Shown here in pieces: positions 17,280 through 25,564 of a stretch of DNA of 64,000 nt. Positions within the stretch are counted from its first letter, which is position 1. Each line of letters opens with the position of its first letter. Below the pieces are notes generated by a model. The model did no database searches and was not told the DNA's origin. It was given only the letters and a program-made list of their open reading frames with translations. The translations under genes and the position numbers were made by a program. The stretch is from NCBI RefSeq assembly GCF_000763385.1, contig NZ_JQFA01000004.1, forward strand, positions 1,054,001-1,118,000, given 5' to 3'. The DNA is from Leptolyngbya sp. KIOST-1. Lineage in GTDB: Bacteria; Cyanobacteriota; Cyanobacteriia; Phormidesmidales; Phormidesmidaceae.

Positions 17280-17879
17280 ATGGGACAGGGCGGGCGGTGG
17301 GTTAGGGTGCTGCTGCTGGGGGCGATCGCGCTGGTGACGAGTCTGCTGCTGACCCAGGCCATCCAGTGGACGAGCGGCTCCGGCCCCCAGGCGGTGGCCC
17401 AGGGCAATGCACCGCCGCCCACCCTGGCCCCGGCCCTGCCTATGGTCAGCGGCAGTTTTGAGGATCCCCAGGGGCGGTTTCAGATCGGCATCTTAGAGGG
17501 CTACAGCGTCAGCACTGTGGGGGGAAACCCGCTGTTCCAGGCCGCTGACGGCAGCTTGGCCTACACCGTGGCGGTGGCCCCGGTGGCCGGTGCCCCTTCC
17601 CCCGAGGCGGCGGTGGTGGCGGCAGCCCAGAGCACCTTTGGCAATGGGGAAGGCTTTGTGGCGGGGGACGTGCAGCCCATTGCAGGCGGCGGCGTGCGGA
17701 TCAACTGGACGGGCCGCCTGAGCCAGGGGGCCGCCCCACCCCAGCCCATCAGCGGCAAAATCTTTGCCCGCCAGCGCGAAGCCCAGGTGTTTTTGCTGTT
17801 GGTGGCGGCTACCAGCCAGGCCGAGGCCCAGGTCTCCGATGCGATCAATGCCCTGGGCAGCACCCTCATCGTGCCCTAG
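17280..17879 (+). CDS. Hypothetical membrane-anchored or secreted protein
   Basis: 199 aa. A basic N-terminus then one hydrophobic segment (VLLLGAIALVTSLLLTQAI, residues ~10-28) acts as a signal anchor or signal peptide. After a Pro/Ala-rich linker, the domain from about 60 to 195 has a repeated beta pattern (GRFQIGILEGYSVSTVGG, LAYTVAVAPVAGAP, VRINWTGRLSQ) ending with a helix. This resembles cyanobacterial proteins of the extracytoplasmic PsbP/DUF1795 type in outline only. No catalytic motif seen. Confidence 0.65.
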   Translation: MGQGGRWVRVLLLGAIALVTSLLLTQAIQWTSGSGPQAVAQGNAPPPTLAPALPMVSGSFEDPQGRFQIGILEGYSVSTVGGNPLFQAADGSLAYTVAVAPVAGAPSPEAAVVAAAQSTFGNGEGFVAGDVQPIAGGGVRINWTGRLSQGAAPPQPISGKIFARQREAQVFLLLVAATSQAEAQVSDAINALGSTLIVP

Positions 17880-18045
17880 GAGCTGTGATCAATTGACCTC
17901 CTGATGCCCTGGAGTTAACCGTTGCAGCTCCTGGCCTGTTCTGTTTCGTTCCAGTCAACCTACGGGAACCTTAACTTTTTAGCTTTGACGCTGCCCTAGG
18001 CTAGATTAGCGCTAGACCGTATTCCCCAGAGAGAGGGTTGCCGAG

Positions 18046-18687
18046 ATGGCCCCGCGCCGAACAACCTTTTGGAGTCAGCCCCAGACCTACCTGCTGCTGG
18101 GGGGTACCGCCCTGGGCTATGCCCTGTTTATGCTGCTGGCCGGGCCAAGGCCCCTGGCCGTTTTGACGGGGTCTGGCATAGCCGCCGCGATGGTGGGCAG
18201 CTGGGCCGTGGGCTTTCGCCCCAGGGAGTCTGAGGTCAGCAGCGGCGATTTGCTCCATAGCCAAACCTTTGCCGCCCAGCTGGGTACCCTGGGACAGCGG
18301 GTGCCGTCCAAATCCCAGCCGACCTGGCGACAGGTGCAGGGCTGGGCCACCGAATCCCAGCAGTTTGCGGCCCGCATCTACAGCCGCGACCCCCTGCTGC
18401 AGGTGGACCTGCTCGAAGCCCTGCACACCGTGCTCGACCTCTCGGGCCAGGTAGCCGACGGGCTGGTCGTCCTCGACCAGATCGAGACCCCAACCTACAA
18501 GCAAATGGCCCAGCAGCGCCTGGATGCCAGCTGCGATCGCCTGGCGGCCACCCACGCCCAGCTCCAGCAGCTGCAGGATCAGATCGCCCTCTCCAGCCTG
18601 GACGCCGCGGGCGACAGCACCCTGCCCCAGCGCCTGCAAACCCTGGTAGAAGCCAACAAAATCATCCTCCAAAATCCCCCGGAATAG
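18046..18687 (+). CDS. Hypothetical protein with two N-terminal membrane helices and a coiled-coil tail
   Basis: 213 aa from ATG 18046, behind a GAGAGAGGG ribosome site. Residues ~14-32 and ~40-58 are hydrophobic (LLLGGTALGYALFMLLAG; LAVLTGSGIAAAMVGSWAVG). The rest is a soluble helical region with long heptad-like runs around AQQRLDASCDRLAATHAQLQ. It precedes the vWA gene after an 80-base pyrimidine-only stretch. No family recognised; a membrane-tethered helical adaptor is a guess. Confidence 0.65.
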   Translation: MAPRRTTFWSQPQTYLLLGGTALGYALFMLLAGPRPLAVLTGSGIAAAMVGSWAVGFRPRESEVSSGDLLHSQTFAAQLGTLGQRVPSKSQPTWRQVQGWATESQQFAARIYSRDPLLQVDLLEALHTVLDLSGQVADGLVVLDQIETPTYKQMAQQRLDASCDRLAATHAQLQQLQDQIALSSLDAAGDSTLPQRLQTLVEANKIILQNPPE

Positions 18688-18770
18688 TCCCCCACCCTCC
18701 CATTCCCTACACTCTCCCACCCCTAACCCCCCCCTACCCCTAATCCCCCCACTACCTACGCTCTCCCACC
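18688..18770 (+). repeat. Pyrimidine-rich leader before the vWA gene
   Basis: About 80 bases composed almost only of C, T and A, with CCCCACC, CCCTACC and CCCACC words. It matches the C-rich arms seen at 22430-22485 and 43400-43447 and may be half of the same dispersed element. Confidence 0.5.
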
Positions 18771-20519
18771 ATGCGCCGCCTTCCCCTGCTTCCCTTCCTG
18801 ATCGGTCTCTGCGCTGTGCTCCTGTGGAACTGCACCCCCGGCGGTCGCGTTCCCTCGGTCAACTCTGTGGAGAGTGCCCGGCAAGTTCTGGAGCAGTCGG
18901 TGCTGCCCCGCATCAGCGTCAGGGAGGACATCATTGCCGACGAGTTGGCCAGCCGCTACACCGTCGATCAGATTGAAGAGCCGCTGCCCGATGTCAACAC
19001 CTTTCCCCTCTACGGGGCCCAGCCCGGCGGCGGCAACACCGCCTACATCGAAATCTACAGCTCCTCCGAAAAGGCCAATGTTGAACGCCAGAACGAGCGC
19101 TGGCTGGTGGAAGTGGCCAATGCCTTTAACCAGCGCCAGGAGACCCTGCCCTCCGGGGCAGTAATCCAGGTGGGGGTGCGTCAGGTGGCCTCGGGGACCG
19201 CCGCCCGCCTGCTGGGGGCGGGGGCGGTGCAGCCCGCTGGCTATAGCCCCTCCAACGACCTGTGGGTGGCCATGGTGCAGAGCCAGGGCGTGCCTACTGT
19301 GCCCGTCGCCGATCGCCTGGTGCCCAATACCGCTGGCTGGGTGCTGCCTAAAGCCGTCTACGATAGCCTGGCCCAAGATAGCGCCGGAAATGGCACCGTC
19401 AGCTTTGACCAGCTGCTGAACGCGATCGCCTCGGGCCAGGTCACCGTCGCCTACCCCAACCCCTACAGCAGCTCCACCGCCCTCAACCTGCTCTACACGC
19501 TGTACTGGCGGGCGGCGGGGCACCAGCAGACCGGCGGCCAACTCACCGTGGCCGAACTGCAAACCCCCCAGGTCAACTCGGTATTTGACCAGTTTCAGCA
19601 GCAGGTGCTGATCACCACCGCCACCACCCTCGACCTGCAAGAGCTGTTTCTGCGCGACCAGAGCAACCTCCAGGCTTTTCCGCTGGAGTACCAGAACTAC
19701 CTGGCCCTGCGCCAGGTGCCCGGCTTTAGCGATACTGAATTTGTCCCCTTTGGCGTGCCCCACAACAATCCCCTGGTGGGCTTTAGCTGGAATAGCCCCC
19801 AGCAGCAGCAGGCCCTGGAGCGCTTCGCCACCTTTGCCCAATCGCCTGAGATGCAGGCCCTGGCCCAGCAGCAGGGGTTTGTGGAAACCGACTACCTGCG
19901 CTCGGCTCAGCTTCCCCCCTTCCCCAATGGTGAAACCCTGCTGGCGGCCCAGTCCAACTGGAAGCTGCGCAAGGACGGGGGGCGGACCGTCTATATGGCG
20001 CTGGTGATCGACACCAGCGGCTCCATGGAGGGGCCGCGCATCCAGTCGCTCAGGGATGGGCTGCGGGTCGCCGCCAGCCAGATTAACTCCGGCAACTACG
20101 TCAGCATTGTCACCTTTGCCGATGTGCCCGTGCGACGGTTGCCCCTGGCCCCCTTTGACCAGCTCCAGCACCAGAAATTTTTGGCCACCGTGGACAGTCT
20201 GCGGGCTGATGGGGCCACCGCCATGTACGACGGCACCATGGTGGCCCTGGCGGACCTGCTGGCCCAGAAGGAAAAAGACCCCACCGGGCGCTACTACCTG
20301 CTCCTGCTCAGCGACGGGGAGGTCAACCGGGGCTATACCTTCGACGCCATTCGAGACATTCTGGCCTACAGCGACGTGCGCTTTTACCCAATTGCCTACG
20401 GTGAGGTGAGCCAGGATGAGTTGCAGGCGATCGCGGCCCTGCGCGAATCCACCGTGCAGCAGGGCACCCCCGACAACGTGCAGACGCTGTTCAAGGATCT
20501 GTTCCAGGTTAATCTTTAG
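18771..20519 (+). CDS. vWA-domain lipoprotein with substrate-binding-like N-terminal region
   Basis: 582 aa. Lipoprotein signal with lipobox LLWNC. Residues ~40-390 resemble an extracellular solute-binding fold (NTAGWVLPKAVYDSL, ALNLLYTLYWRAAGH, VPFGVPHNNPLVGFSW). Residues ~400-575 are a von Willebrand A domain with an intact MIDAS: DTSGSMEG, the threonine in ADGATAMYD and the aspartate in LLLSDGEVN. vWA domains bind protein partners through Mg2+. The combination is known from bacterial Ca-activated-chloride-channel-like proteins. It is followed by a small membrane protein that may be a partner. Confidence 0.82.
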   Translation: MRRLPLLPFLIGLCAVLLWNCTPGGRVPSVNSVESARQVLEQSVLPRISVREDIIADELASRYTVDQIEEPLPDVNTFPLYGAQPGGGNTAYIEIYSSSEKANVERQNERWLVEVANAFNQRQETLPSGAVIQVGVRQVASGTAARLLGAGAVQPAGYSPSNDLWVAMVQSQGVPTVPVADRLVPNTAGWVLPKAVYDSLAQDSAGNGTVSFDQLLNAIASGQVTVAYPNPYSSSTALNLLYTLYWRAAGHQQTGGQLTVAELQTPQVNSVFDQFQQQVLITTATTLDLQELFLRDQSNLQAFPLEYQNYLALRQVPGFSDTEFVPFGVPHNNPLVGFSWNSPQQQQALERFATFAQSPEMQALAQQQGFVETDYLRSAQLPPFPNGETLLAAQSNWKLRKDGGRTVYMALVIDTSGSMEGPRIQSLRDGLRVAASQINSGNYVSIVTFADVPVRRLPLAPFDQLQHQKFLATVDSLRADGATAMYDGTMVALADLLAQKEKDPTGRYYLLLLSDGEVNRGYTFDAIRDILAYSDVRFYPIAYGEVSQDELQAIAALRESTVQQGTPDNVQTLFKDLFQVNL

Positions 20520-20649
20520 GGGTTTGGGGTATTGGGTCTCAGGTTCAAGGCGCTGCCCGCCCCCCGACACCTGAAACCCGACACCCGAAACCCAACACCC
20601 ACCCCCCAACCCCATTCCCCCTGGTTTTTAAAGCCTTCCTCCCGCCCCC

Positions 20650-21027
20650 ATGCGCAACCCCAACCAACGACTGATACTGACCTTGGGCCTGGGCTGGATC
20701 GCCTTTGCCGGGCTGGGATTGGGGCTGCGCCAGCTTCTCGCCAGCCCCAGGGTGACGGTGGTGATCGATCGCAGCTACTGCGCCCCGGCCCAGTGGCAGC
20801 AGCGGGTGGGCGATCGCTACGCCGATCTCTACGAGCAGCAGCAGCAGCGGCAGATCACCATTGACCAGGTAATCTACGTCAGCGACCTGGGCCAGGAGGT
20901 GGCCGCCACGGTACCCTCCCCCCAGGAGGTGCAAACCCTGAGCACCTACGGCCGCCCCAACCCCGACCAATTGCAGCAGGCGACCCAGGCGAACCCCGAC
21001 GCCACGGTGCTGAGCTGCGGGAACTAG
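20650..21027 (+). CDS. Small membrane-anchored hypothetical protein following the vWA gene
   Basis: 125 aa. One N-terminal membrane helix (LILTLGLGWIAFAGLGLGL) and an extracytoplasmic domain with two cysteines (CAPAQW near 43 and VLSCGN at the end) that could form a disulfide. The VTVVIDRSYC opening followed by alternating helix and strand (IDQVIYVSDLGQEV) suggests a small alpha/beta fold. Same direction as the vWA gene, 130 bp apart across a C-rich repeat, so a functional link is plausible but unproven. Confidence 0.65.
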   Translation: MRNPNQRLILTLGLGWIAFAGLGLGLRQLLASPRVTVVIDRSYCAPAQWQQRVGDRYADLYEQQQQRQITIDQVIYVSDLGQEVAATVPSPQEVQTLSTYGRPNPDQLQQATQANPDATVLSCGN

Positions 21028-21067
21028 GGGTATCAGGCTGTCAGGCTAGAGTTAACGGGTGGGTGGG

Positions 21068-21113
21068 TTCACGGTGTACGGTTCAAGGCCAGCCGTAAAC
21101 CGTACACCGTGAA
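21068..21113. repeat. Dispersed palindrome with core GGTGTACGGTT (copy 1)
   Basis: 16-bp perfect arms TTCACGGTGTACGGTT (21068-21083) and AACCGTACACCGTGAA (21098-21113) around a 14-bp loop, with a further CCGTACACCGTA behind. The same core forms a palindrome at 39801-39834. Confidence 0.75.
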
Positions 21114-21196
21114 CCGTACACCGTATCTCCCAGGTCGCGGCCTGATCCTGGCACTGTCTTACACTGGAGACTGCGTCTCTTTCCGGCCTGCTCCCC

Positions 21197-23200
21197 ATGA
21201 TCGCTACCTCCCCCCGCCCCAGCGAGACCACCGTTCGGCCCGACAGCGACTGGCGGCTGTTTTTGCGCATGTGGCCCTACATTTACCAGCACCGCCGGGC
21301 GCTGCTGCCGCCGCTGGTGTTGCTGGTGCCTCTGTCGTTGGCCAATGCCCTCCAGCCGGTGCTGATCGGCCAGGCCATTTCTTTGATTCGCCAGGAGCCG
21401 GTGATGTTTTTTCTGGAGGGCCGCACCCTCCAGGGCGGGCTCAATTTGCTGGTGGGGCTGCTGGTGGTTACCGTAGCCATTCGACTGCTGCTGGATGGGT
21501 TTCAGAGCTACTTGGTGCAGGCGGTGGGGCAGCGGATTACCGCCGACATTCGCACCGATCTGTTCACCCACGTCACCGCGCTGGCGGTGCGCTTTTTTGA
21601 CCGCACCCCCGTTGGCAAGCTGATCACCCGCATCACCAGCGATGTCGATGCCCTGGGGGATGTCTTTTCCACCGGGGCGGTGGGCATCATCACCGATGTC
21701 TTTTCGATTTTGGTGCTGCTGGTGGTGATGTTTACCATGCAGTGGCAGCTCGCCCTGATGCTGCTGGCGCTGCTGCTGCCCGTCACCTGGTTAATCATTT
21801 ACTTTCAGCAGCAGTACCGCAAAGCCAACTACAAGGCCCGCGAGCACCTGTCTGAGCTCAACGCCACCCTGCAGGAAAACGTGTCGGGCATCAGCGTGGT
21901 GCAGCTGTTTCGCCGCGAGCGCTACAACGCCGAGGGGTTTCGCCACACCAACCAGACCTACATCACCGCCGTCGACAAGACCATCTTCTACGACTCCGCC
22001 GTGTCGTCCACGCTGGAGTGGATTTCCCTGGTGGCGATCGGTGGCGTACTGTGGCTCGGCGGCCTGCTGGTCATGCAGGAGGCGCTCACCTTTGGCACCC
22101 TGGCCACCTTTATTCTGTTCGCCCAGCGTCTCTTCGACCCCCTGCGCCAGTTTGCCGACAAGTTCACCGCCATCCAGGCAGGGCTGACGGCGGTGGAGCG
22201 CATCACCGACCTGTTCAATGTCCCCGTCGAAATTCGCGACCCGGAGCATCGGGGAGGCGGTGAGGAAGGTGGAGAAGGTGAGGTGATGAGGCGTGGGGAA
22301 GAAAACGGCCATAGCGGCATGACCGGGGGCGCATACGCAGCGGCTTTAGCGTCGTCCCAGGCTGCGCCACCGCTGGTAGACAGCCAGCCTGAAGCGAACG
22401 ATTGCTCAGCCCCCTTTCCCACCACCTACCCATCCACTCACCCACCCTCCCACCCTCTCACCCCCTCCCCCGCCTCCGAAATCCGCTTCGACCACGTCAC
22501 CTTTGGCTACAAGGCCGACGAGTACGTGCTCAAGGACCTCACCTTCACCATTCGCCCCGGCGAGAAGGTGGCGCTGGTAGGACCCACGGGGGCGGGCAAG
22601 AGCTCGATCATTCGTCTGCTGTGCCGCCTCTACGACATCGATCGGGGGGCAATTCTGCTGGATGGGGTCGATATTCGCGACCTGCCCCAGGCGGAGCTGC
22701 GGCGACGGATGGCGGTGATTTTGCAGGATGGGTTTTTGTTTGCGGGCGATGTCAAAAGCAACATTACCCTGGGGGAAGATTACCCGCGATCGCAGGTGGT
22801 CGCCGCCGCCCAAAAAACCAACATCCACACCCTGATCGAGCAGCTGCCCCAGGGCTACGACACCGAACTGCGGGAGCGGGGCACCAACCTCTCTGGCGGG
22901 CAGAAACAGCTGTTGGCCTTTGCCCGCGCCGCCATTCGCAATCCCGGTATTCTGGTGCTCGACGAGGCCACCGCCAACCTTGATGTGGGCACCGAGGCGA
23001 TGATTCAGGAGGCCCTGGAGCGGCTGCTGGAGGGGCGTACGGCAATTATTATTGCCCACCGCCTGTCCACCATTCGCAATGTCGATCGGATTCTGGTGCT
23101 CAAGCATGGTGAGTTGGTCGAGCAGGGCAGCCACAACGAACTGTTGGCCCAGGAAGGGCTGTACTCCAGCCTCTATCGCCTGCAGCGGCTGGGGGTTTAA
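21197..23200 (+). CDS. ABC exporter (fused permease-ATPase, MsbA/multidrug type) with an inserted low-complexity linker
   Basis: 667 aa. Six-helix type-1 exporter domain (~20-340) with the coupling-region pattern FDRTPVGKLITRITSDVDAL. The NBD (~430-665) has Walker A GPTGAGKSS, signature LSGGQKQ, Walker B ILVLDEATANLD and the H-loop IAHRLSTI. Between them lie about 75 unusual residues (~352-428), first Gly/Glu-rich, later Pro/Ser/Thr-rich (THPPSHPLTPSP). Their DNA is a purine-rich arm followed by a pyrimidine-rich arm, like the repeat at 43262-43447. Family members normally have a short linker, so this is an in-frame insertion. Half-transporter; substrate unknown. Confidence 0.9.
   Translation: MIATSPRPSETTVRPDSDWRLFLRMWPYIYQHRRALLPPLVLLVPLSLANALQPVLIGQAISLIRQEPVMFFLEGRTLQGGLNLLVGLLVVTVAIRLLLDGFQSYLVQAVGQRITADIRTDLFTHVTALAVRFFDRTPVGKLITRITSDVDALGDVFSTGAVGIITDVFSILVLLVVMFTMQWQLALMLLALLLPVTWLIIYFQQQYRKANYKAREHLSELNATLQENVSGISVVQLFRRERYNAEGFRHTNQTYITAVDKTIFYDSAVSSTLEWISLVAIGGVLWLGGLLVMQEALTFGTLATFILFAQRLFDPLRQFADKFTAIQAGLTAVERITDLFNVPVEIRDPEHRGGGEEGGEGEVMRRGEENGHSGMTGGAYAAALASSQAAPPLVDSQPEANDCSAPFPTTYPSTHPPSHPLTPSPASEIRFDHVTFGYKADEYVLKDLTFTIRPGEKVALVGPTGAGKSSIIRLLCRLYDIDRGAILLDGVDIRDLPQAELRRRMAVILQDGFLFAGDVKSNITLGEDYPRSQVVAAAQKTNIHTLIEQLPQGYDTELRERGTNLSGGQKQLLAFARAAIRNPGILVLDEATANLDVGTEAMIQEALERLLEGRTAIIIAHRLSTIRNVDRILVLKHGELVEQGSHNELLAQEGLYSSLYRLQRLGV
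22251..22485. repeat. Inserted G-rich/C-rich repeat element inside the ABC gene
   Basis: Left arm GGGGAGGCGGTGAG..., right arm ...CACCCTCTCACCCC and CCCGCCTCC; GGAGGCGG and CCGCCTCC are exact inverted ends. It keeps the reading frame and creates the low-complexity linker. Confidence 0.6.
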
Positions 23201-23256
23201 GGGGAAAGGTTAGGAAAAAGGGGACGTTGCCCAGGGGGAACGCCAAAACCCTGTAG

Positions 23257-23269
23257 GTTAAGGCTTAAC
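23257..23269 (+). promoter_or_regulatory. Perfect palindrome GTTAAG-G-CTTAAC upstream of the channel gene
   Basis: 13-bp inverted repeat 40 bp ahead of the ATG of the K+ channel-like gene, followed by TTTTTATCC. A candidate operator; the factor is unknown. Confidence 0.45.
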
Positions 23270-23308
23270 GTTTTTATCCTTTGGGTCCAGTCTCCCTGAG
23301 TTGGTGCT

Positions 23309-25381
23309 ATGGTACCTGCGGCCTCTTCCCCCGACGCGCAAGCCCATCTCTCTCTGAATGACGGTGACGGCTTTTTGGTTTGCGGGCTGGGCAGCCTGGG
23401 GCAGAACTGCGTGGCCACTCTAAAAAGTTTTGGGGTGCCGGTCCACGCTATCAACAGCACCCTGCCCGACCAGTGGGAGGTGCCCCAGCTGCGGGACATG
23501 ATCGACCATCTGGAGATTGGCGACTGTCGGTCGGCGCAGGTGCTAGAGCAGGCGGGGATTCGCCATTGCCGGGCGGTGCTGCTGGTCACCCAGGACGAGC
23601 GAGTCAACCTGGAGGCCGCCCTGACGGCGCGGGTACTCAACCCTAGGGTGCGGCTGGTGATGCGCTCCGACAAACAAAACTTGAACGAGCTGATGGGGCA
23701 GCAGCTGCAAAACTTTGTGGCCTTTGAGCCCACCCAGCTGGCGGCTCCGGCCTTTGCCCTGGGAGCCTTTGGGGAAGAGCTGGTGGGTTACTTTACCCTC
23801 GACGACCATCGCTTTCAGGTGGTCAAGCAGCGGGTAGAGGCGGGCAATCCCCGCTACGATCGCCGCCAGATTTACGAGCTAGACACCATCCATCGGCGAG
23901 TGCTCTGCCACCGCCCCGCCGATGGCAGCGATTGGCCCAGAGCCGCCAGTGCTTCCAGCCTGTTTTACACCTGGTTGCCCGATACCCTTCTGCGATCGCA
24001 GGACGAGGTGGTCGTGATTGAGAGCGATACCCGGCTGCGCTCACCCCGCCTTGAGCCGCCCCCGCCAGAGCGGCACGGACCATTGACCCGCACCGTGCAG
24101 GTCTGGCGTCGGCTGCGCGATTGGCCCACCCTGAAACAGGAGGTACTCGGCCTCTGGCGGACCGGGGCCGAGCAGCAGTTGCGTCGGGTCGCCATTATTT
24201 GCGGCATTACGGTGGTTGTCCTTTGCCTGGTAGGCACTTTGCTCTTCGACCTCAACTCCCCCGCCGACATCGGTATTTTTGACGCCTTTTTGTACACCTT
24301 TATCACCCTGTTTGGCGGCTACGGAGATGTCTTTGAGGCGCTAGAGACGTTCCACAACCCGCGTCTGCTCCAGCTGTTTGGTGTGCTACTGACGGTGGCG
24401 GGGGCGGCTTTTGTGGGGGTGCTCTACGCCCTGCTCACCGAGAAATTGCTCACCCTGCGGTTTGAGTTTATGGAGCGCCGGCCCCCGGTGCCAGAAAAAG
24501 ACCACGTGGTGGTGATCTGGCTGGGACGGGTTGGCCGGCGGGTGCTGCTGCTGCTGCAAGACCTCAACCAGCCGGTGGTGGGCATTTCGCCCCAGGCCCT
24601 CGACGCCGATGTGCTGCCCAAAGTGCCGCTACTGACCGGGGATGTGGGGGCCGCCCTAGAGAAAGCCCACCTGGCCACCGCTAAAAGCGTGGTAGCAGTC
24701 AGCGACGACGAGATTCAAAACCTGGAGGTGGGGCTGCTGGCCCACCGGGTCAACCCCCACTGCCGCCCCATCATTCGCACCTACGACCAGCAGTTTACCG
24801 ATCGCGTTGCCCAGATTTTTCCCTTTGCCCAGGTGCTGTGCGCCTCGGCCATCTCCGCTGAGGCCTTCGCCGGAGCCGCCTTTGGCGAGCAGGTGATTGG
24901 GCTGTTCCGGCTCTACGGCCAGACGGTGCTGGTCACCCAGTACGAGATCGAAGCGGAGGATAGCCTGGAGGGGCTGCTGCTGGCTGAGGTGGCCTACGGC
25001 TATGGGGTCGTGCCCCTGTGGCACCAGCGATCGCCCCAGGCCGGAAAAGTGATGCCCTCCGACGATACCCTGCTCCAGGGGGGCGATCGCCTGGTGGTGC
25101 TGGCCTCCATCGGCGGGTTGCGCCGCATCGAGCAGTGCCAGCGGGCCCCCCGCACCTGGCGATTGCATATAGATCGAGCCCTCACCGCCGATGCCCTGTT
25201 TGAGGGGGCCGCCGAGATTGCCCGGATTACGGGCTGCTCCCTGGGTAACGCCCGGGAGTTTATGGCCAAACTGCCGGGTACCCTGCCAATTCCCCTCTAC
25301 CAGCATCAGGCTCTGCGGCTGGCGCGGCTGCTCACCCGGGCTCAGGTCAAAGCCCAGGTGATTGCTCCCCAGAGCCTCTGA
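23309..25381 (+). CDS. K+ channel-like protein with two TrkA-N (RCK) units flanking the pore
   Basis: 690 aa. N-terminal Rossmann domain with GLGSLGQNCVATL (nucleotide-binding glycines) at ~22-150 and a TrkA-C-like part. Then two membrane helices (~295-320 and ~355-380) around a pore loop FITLFGGYGD, and a second Rossmann unit starting VVIWLGRVGRRVLLLL at ~400, with its own C-terminal ligand domain. RCK domains gate K+ flux through NAD(H), nucleotides or ions. The order RCK-pore-RCK is less common than pore-RCK. The filter reads GGYGD rather than TVGYGD, so selectivity may differ. No partner gene nearby. Confidence 0.8.
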   Translation: MVPAASSPDAQAHLSLNDGDGFLVCGLGSLGQNCVATLKSFGVPVHAINSTLPDQWEVPQLRDMIDHLEIGDCRSAQVLEQAGIRHCRAVLLVTQDERVNLEAALTARVLNPRVRLVMRSDKQNLNELMGQQLQNFVAFEPTQLAAPAFALGAFGEELVGYFTLDDHRFQVVKQRVEAGNPRYDRRQIYELDTIHRRVLCHRPADGSDWPRAASASSLFYTWLPDTLLRSQDEVVVIESDTRLRSPRLEPPPPERHGPLTRTVQVWRRLRDWPTLKQEVLGLWRTGAEQQLRRVAIICGITVVVLCLVGTLLFDLNSPADIGIFDAFLYTFITLFGGYGDVFEALETFHNPRLLQLFGVLLTVAGAAFVGVLYALLTEKLLTLRFEFMERRPPVPEKDHVVVIWLGRVGRRVLLLLQDLNQPVVGISPQALDADVLPKVPLLTGDVGAALEKAHLATAKSVVAVSDDEIQNLEVGLLAHRVNPHCRPIIRTYDQQFTDRVAQIFPFAQVLCASAISAEAFAGAAFGEQVIGLFRLYGQTVLVTQYEIEAEDSLEGLLLAEVAYGYGVVPLWHQRSPQAGKVMPSDDTLLQGGDRLVVLASIGGLRRIEQCQRAPRTWRLHIDRALTADALFEGAAEIARITGCSLGNAREFMAKLPGTLPIPLYQHQALRLARLLTRAQVKAQVIAPQSL

Positions 25382-25564
25382 CAGTCCGAGGGGTCGTCCG
25401 CAGCTACCCTGCCGAGGTCTCCACATTCCTGCCCATTCCCTGGCACAGGGCAATGGCGTATTGCCATCGCTAACGTTGAGAGATTCGAAATTTTGATGCC
25501 GGGGTCGAAACCTTTGCGATAGAGTTTGCCAAGGGAATATCTCAACTCACTCAGGACTCAGACT

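Noticed and set aside
18756..20615. 619-codon minus-strand ORF opposite the vWA gene
   Set aside because: Shadow frame without domains; the plus strand has lipobox and MIDAS motifs.
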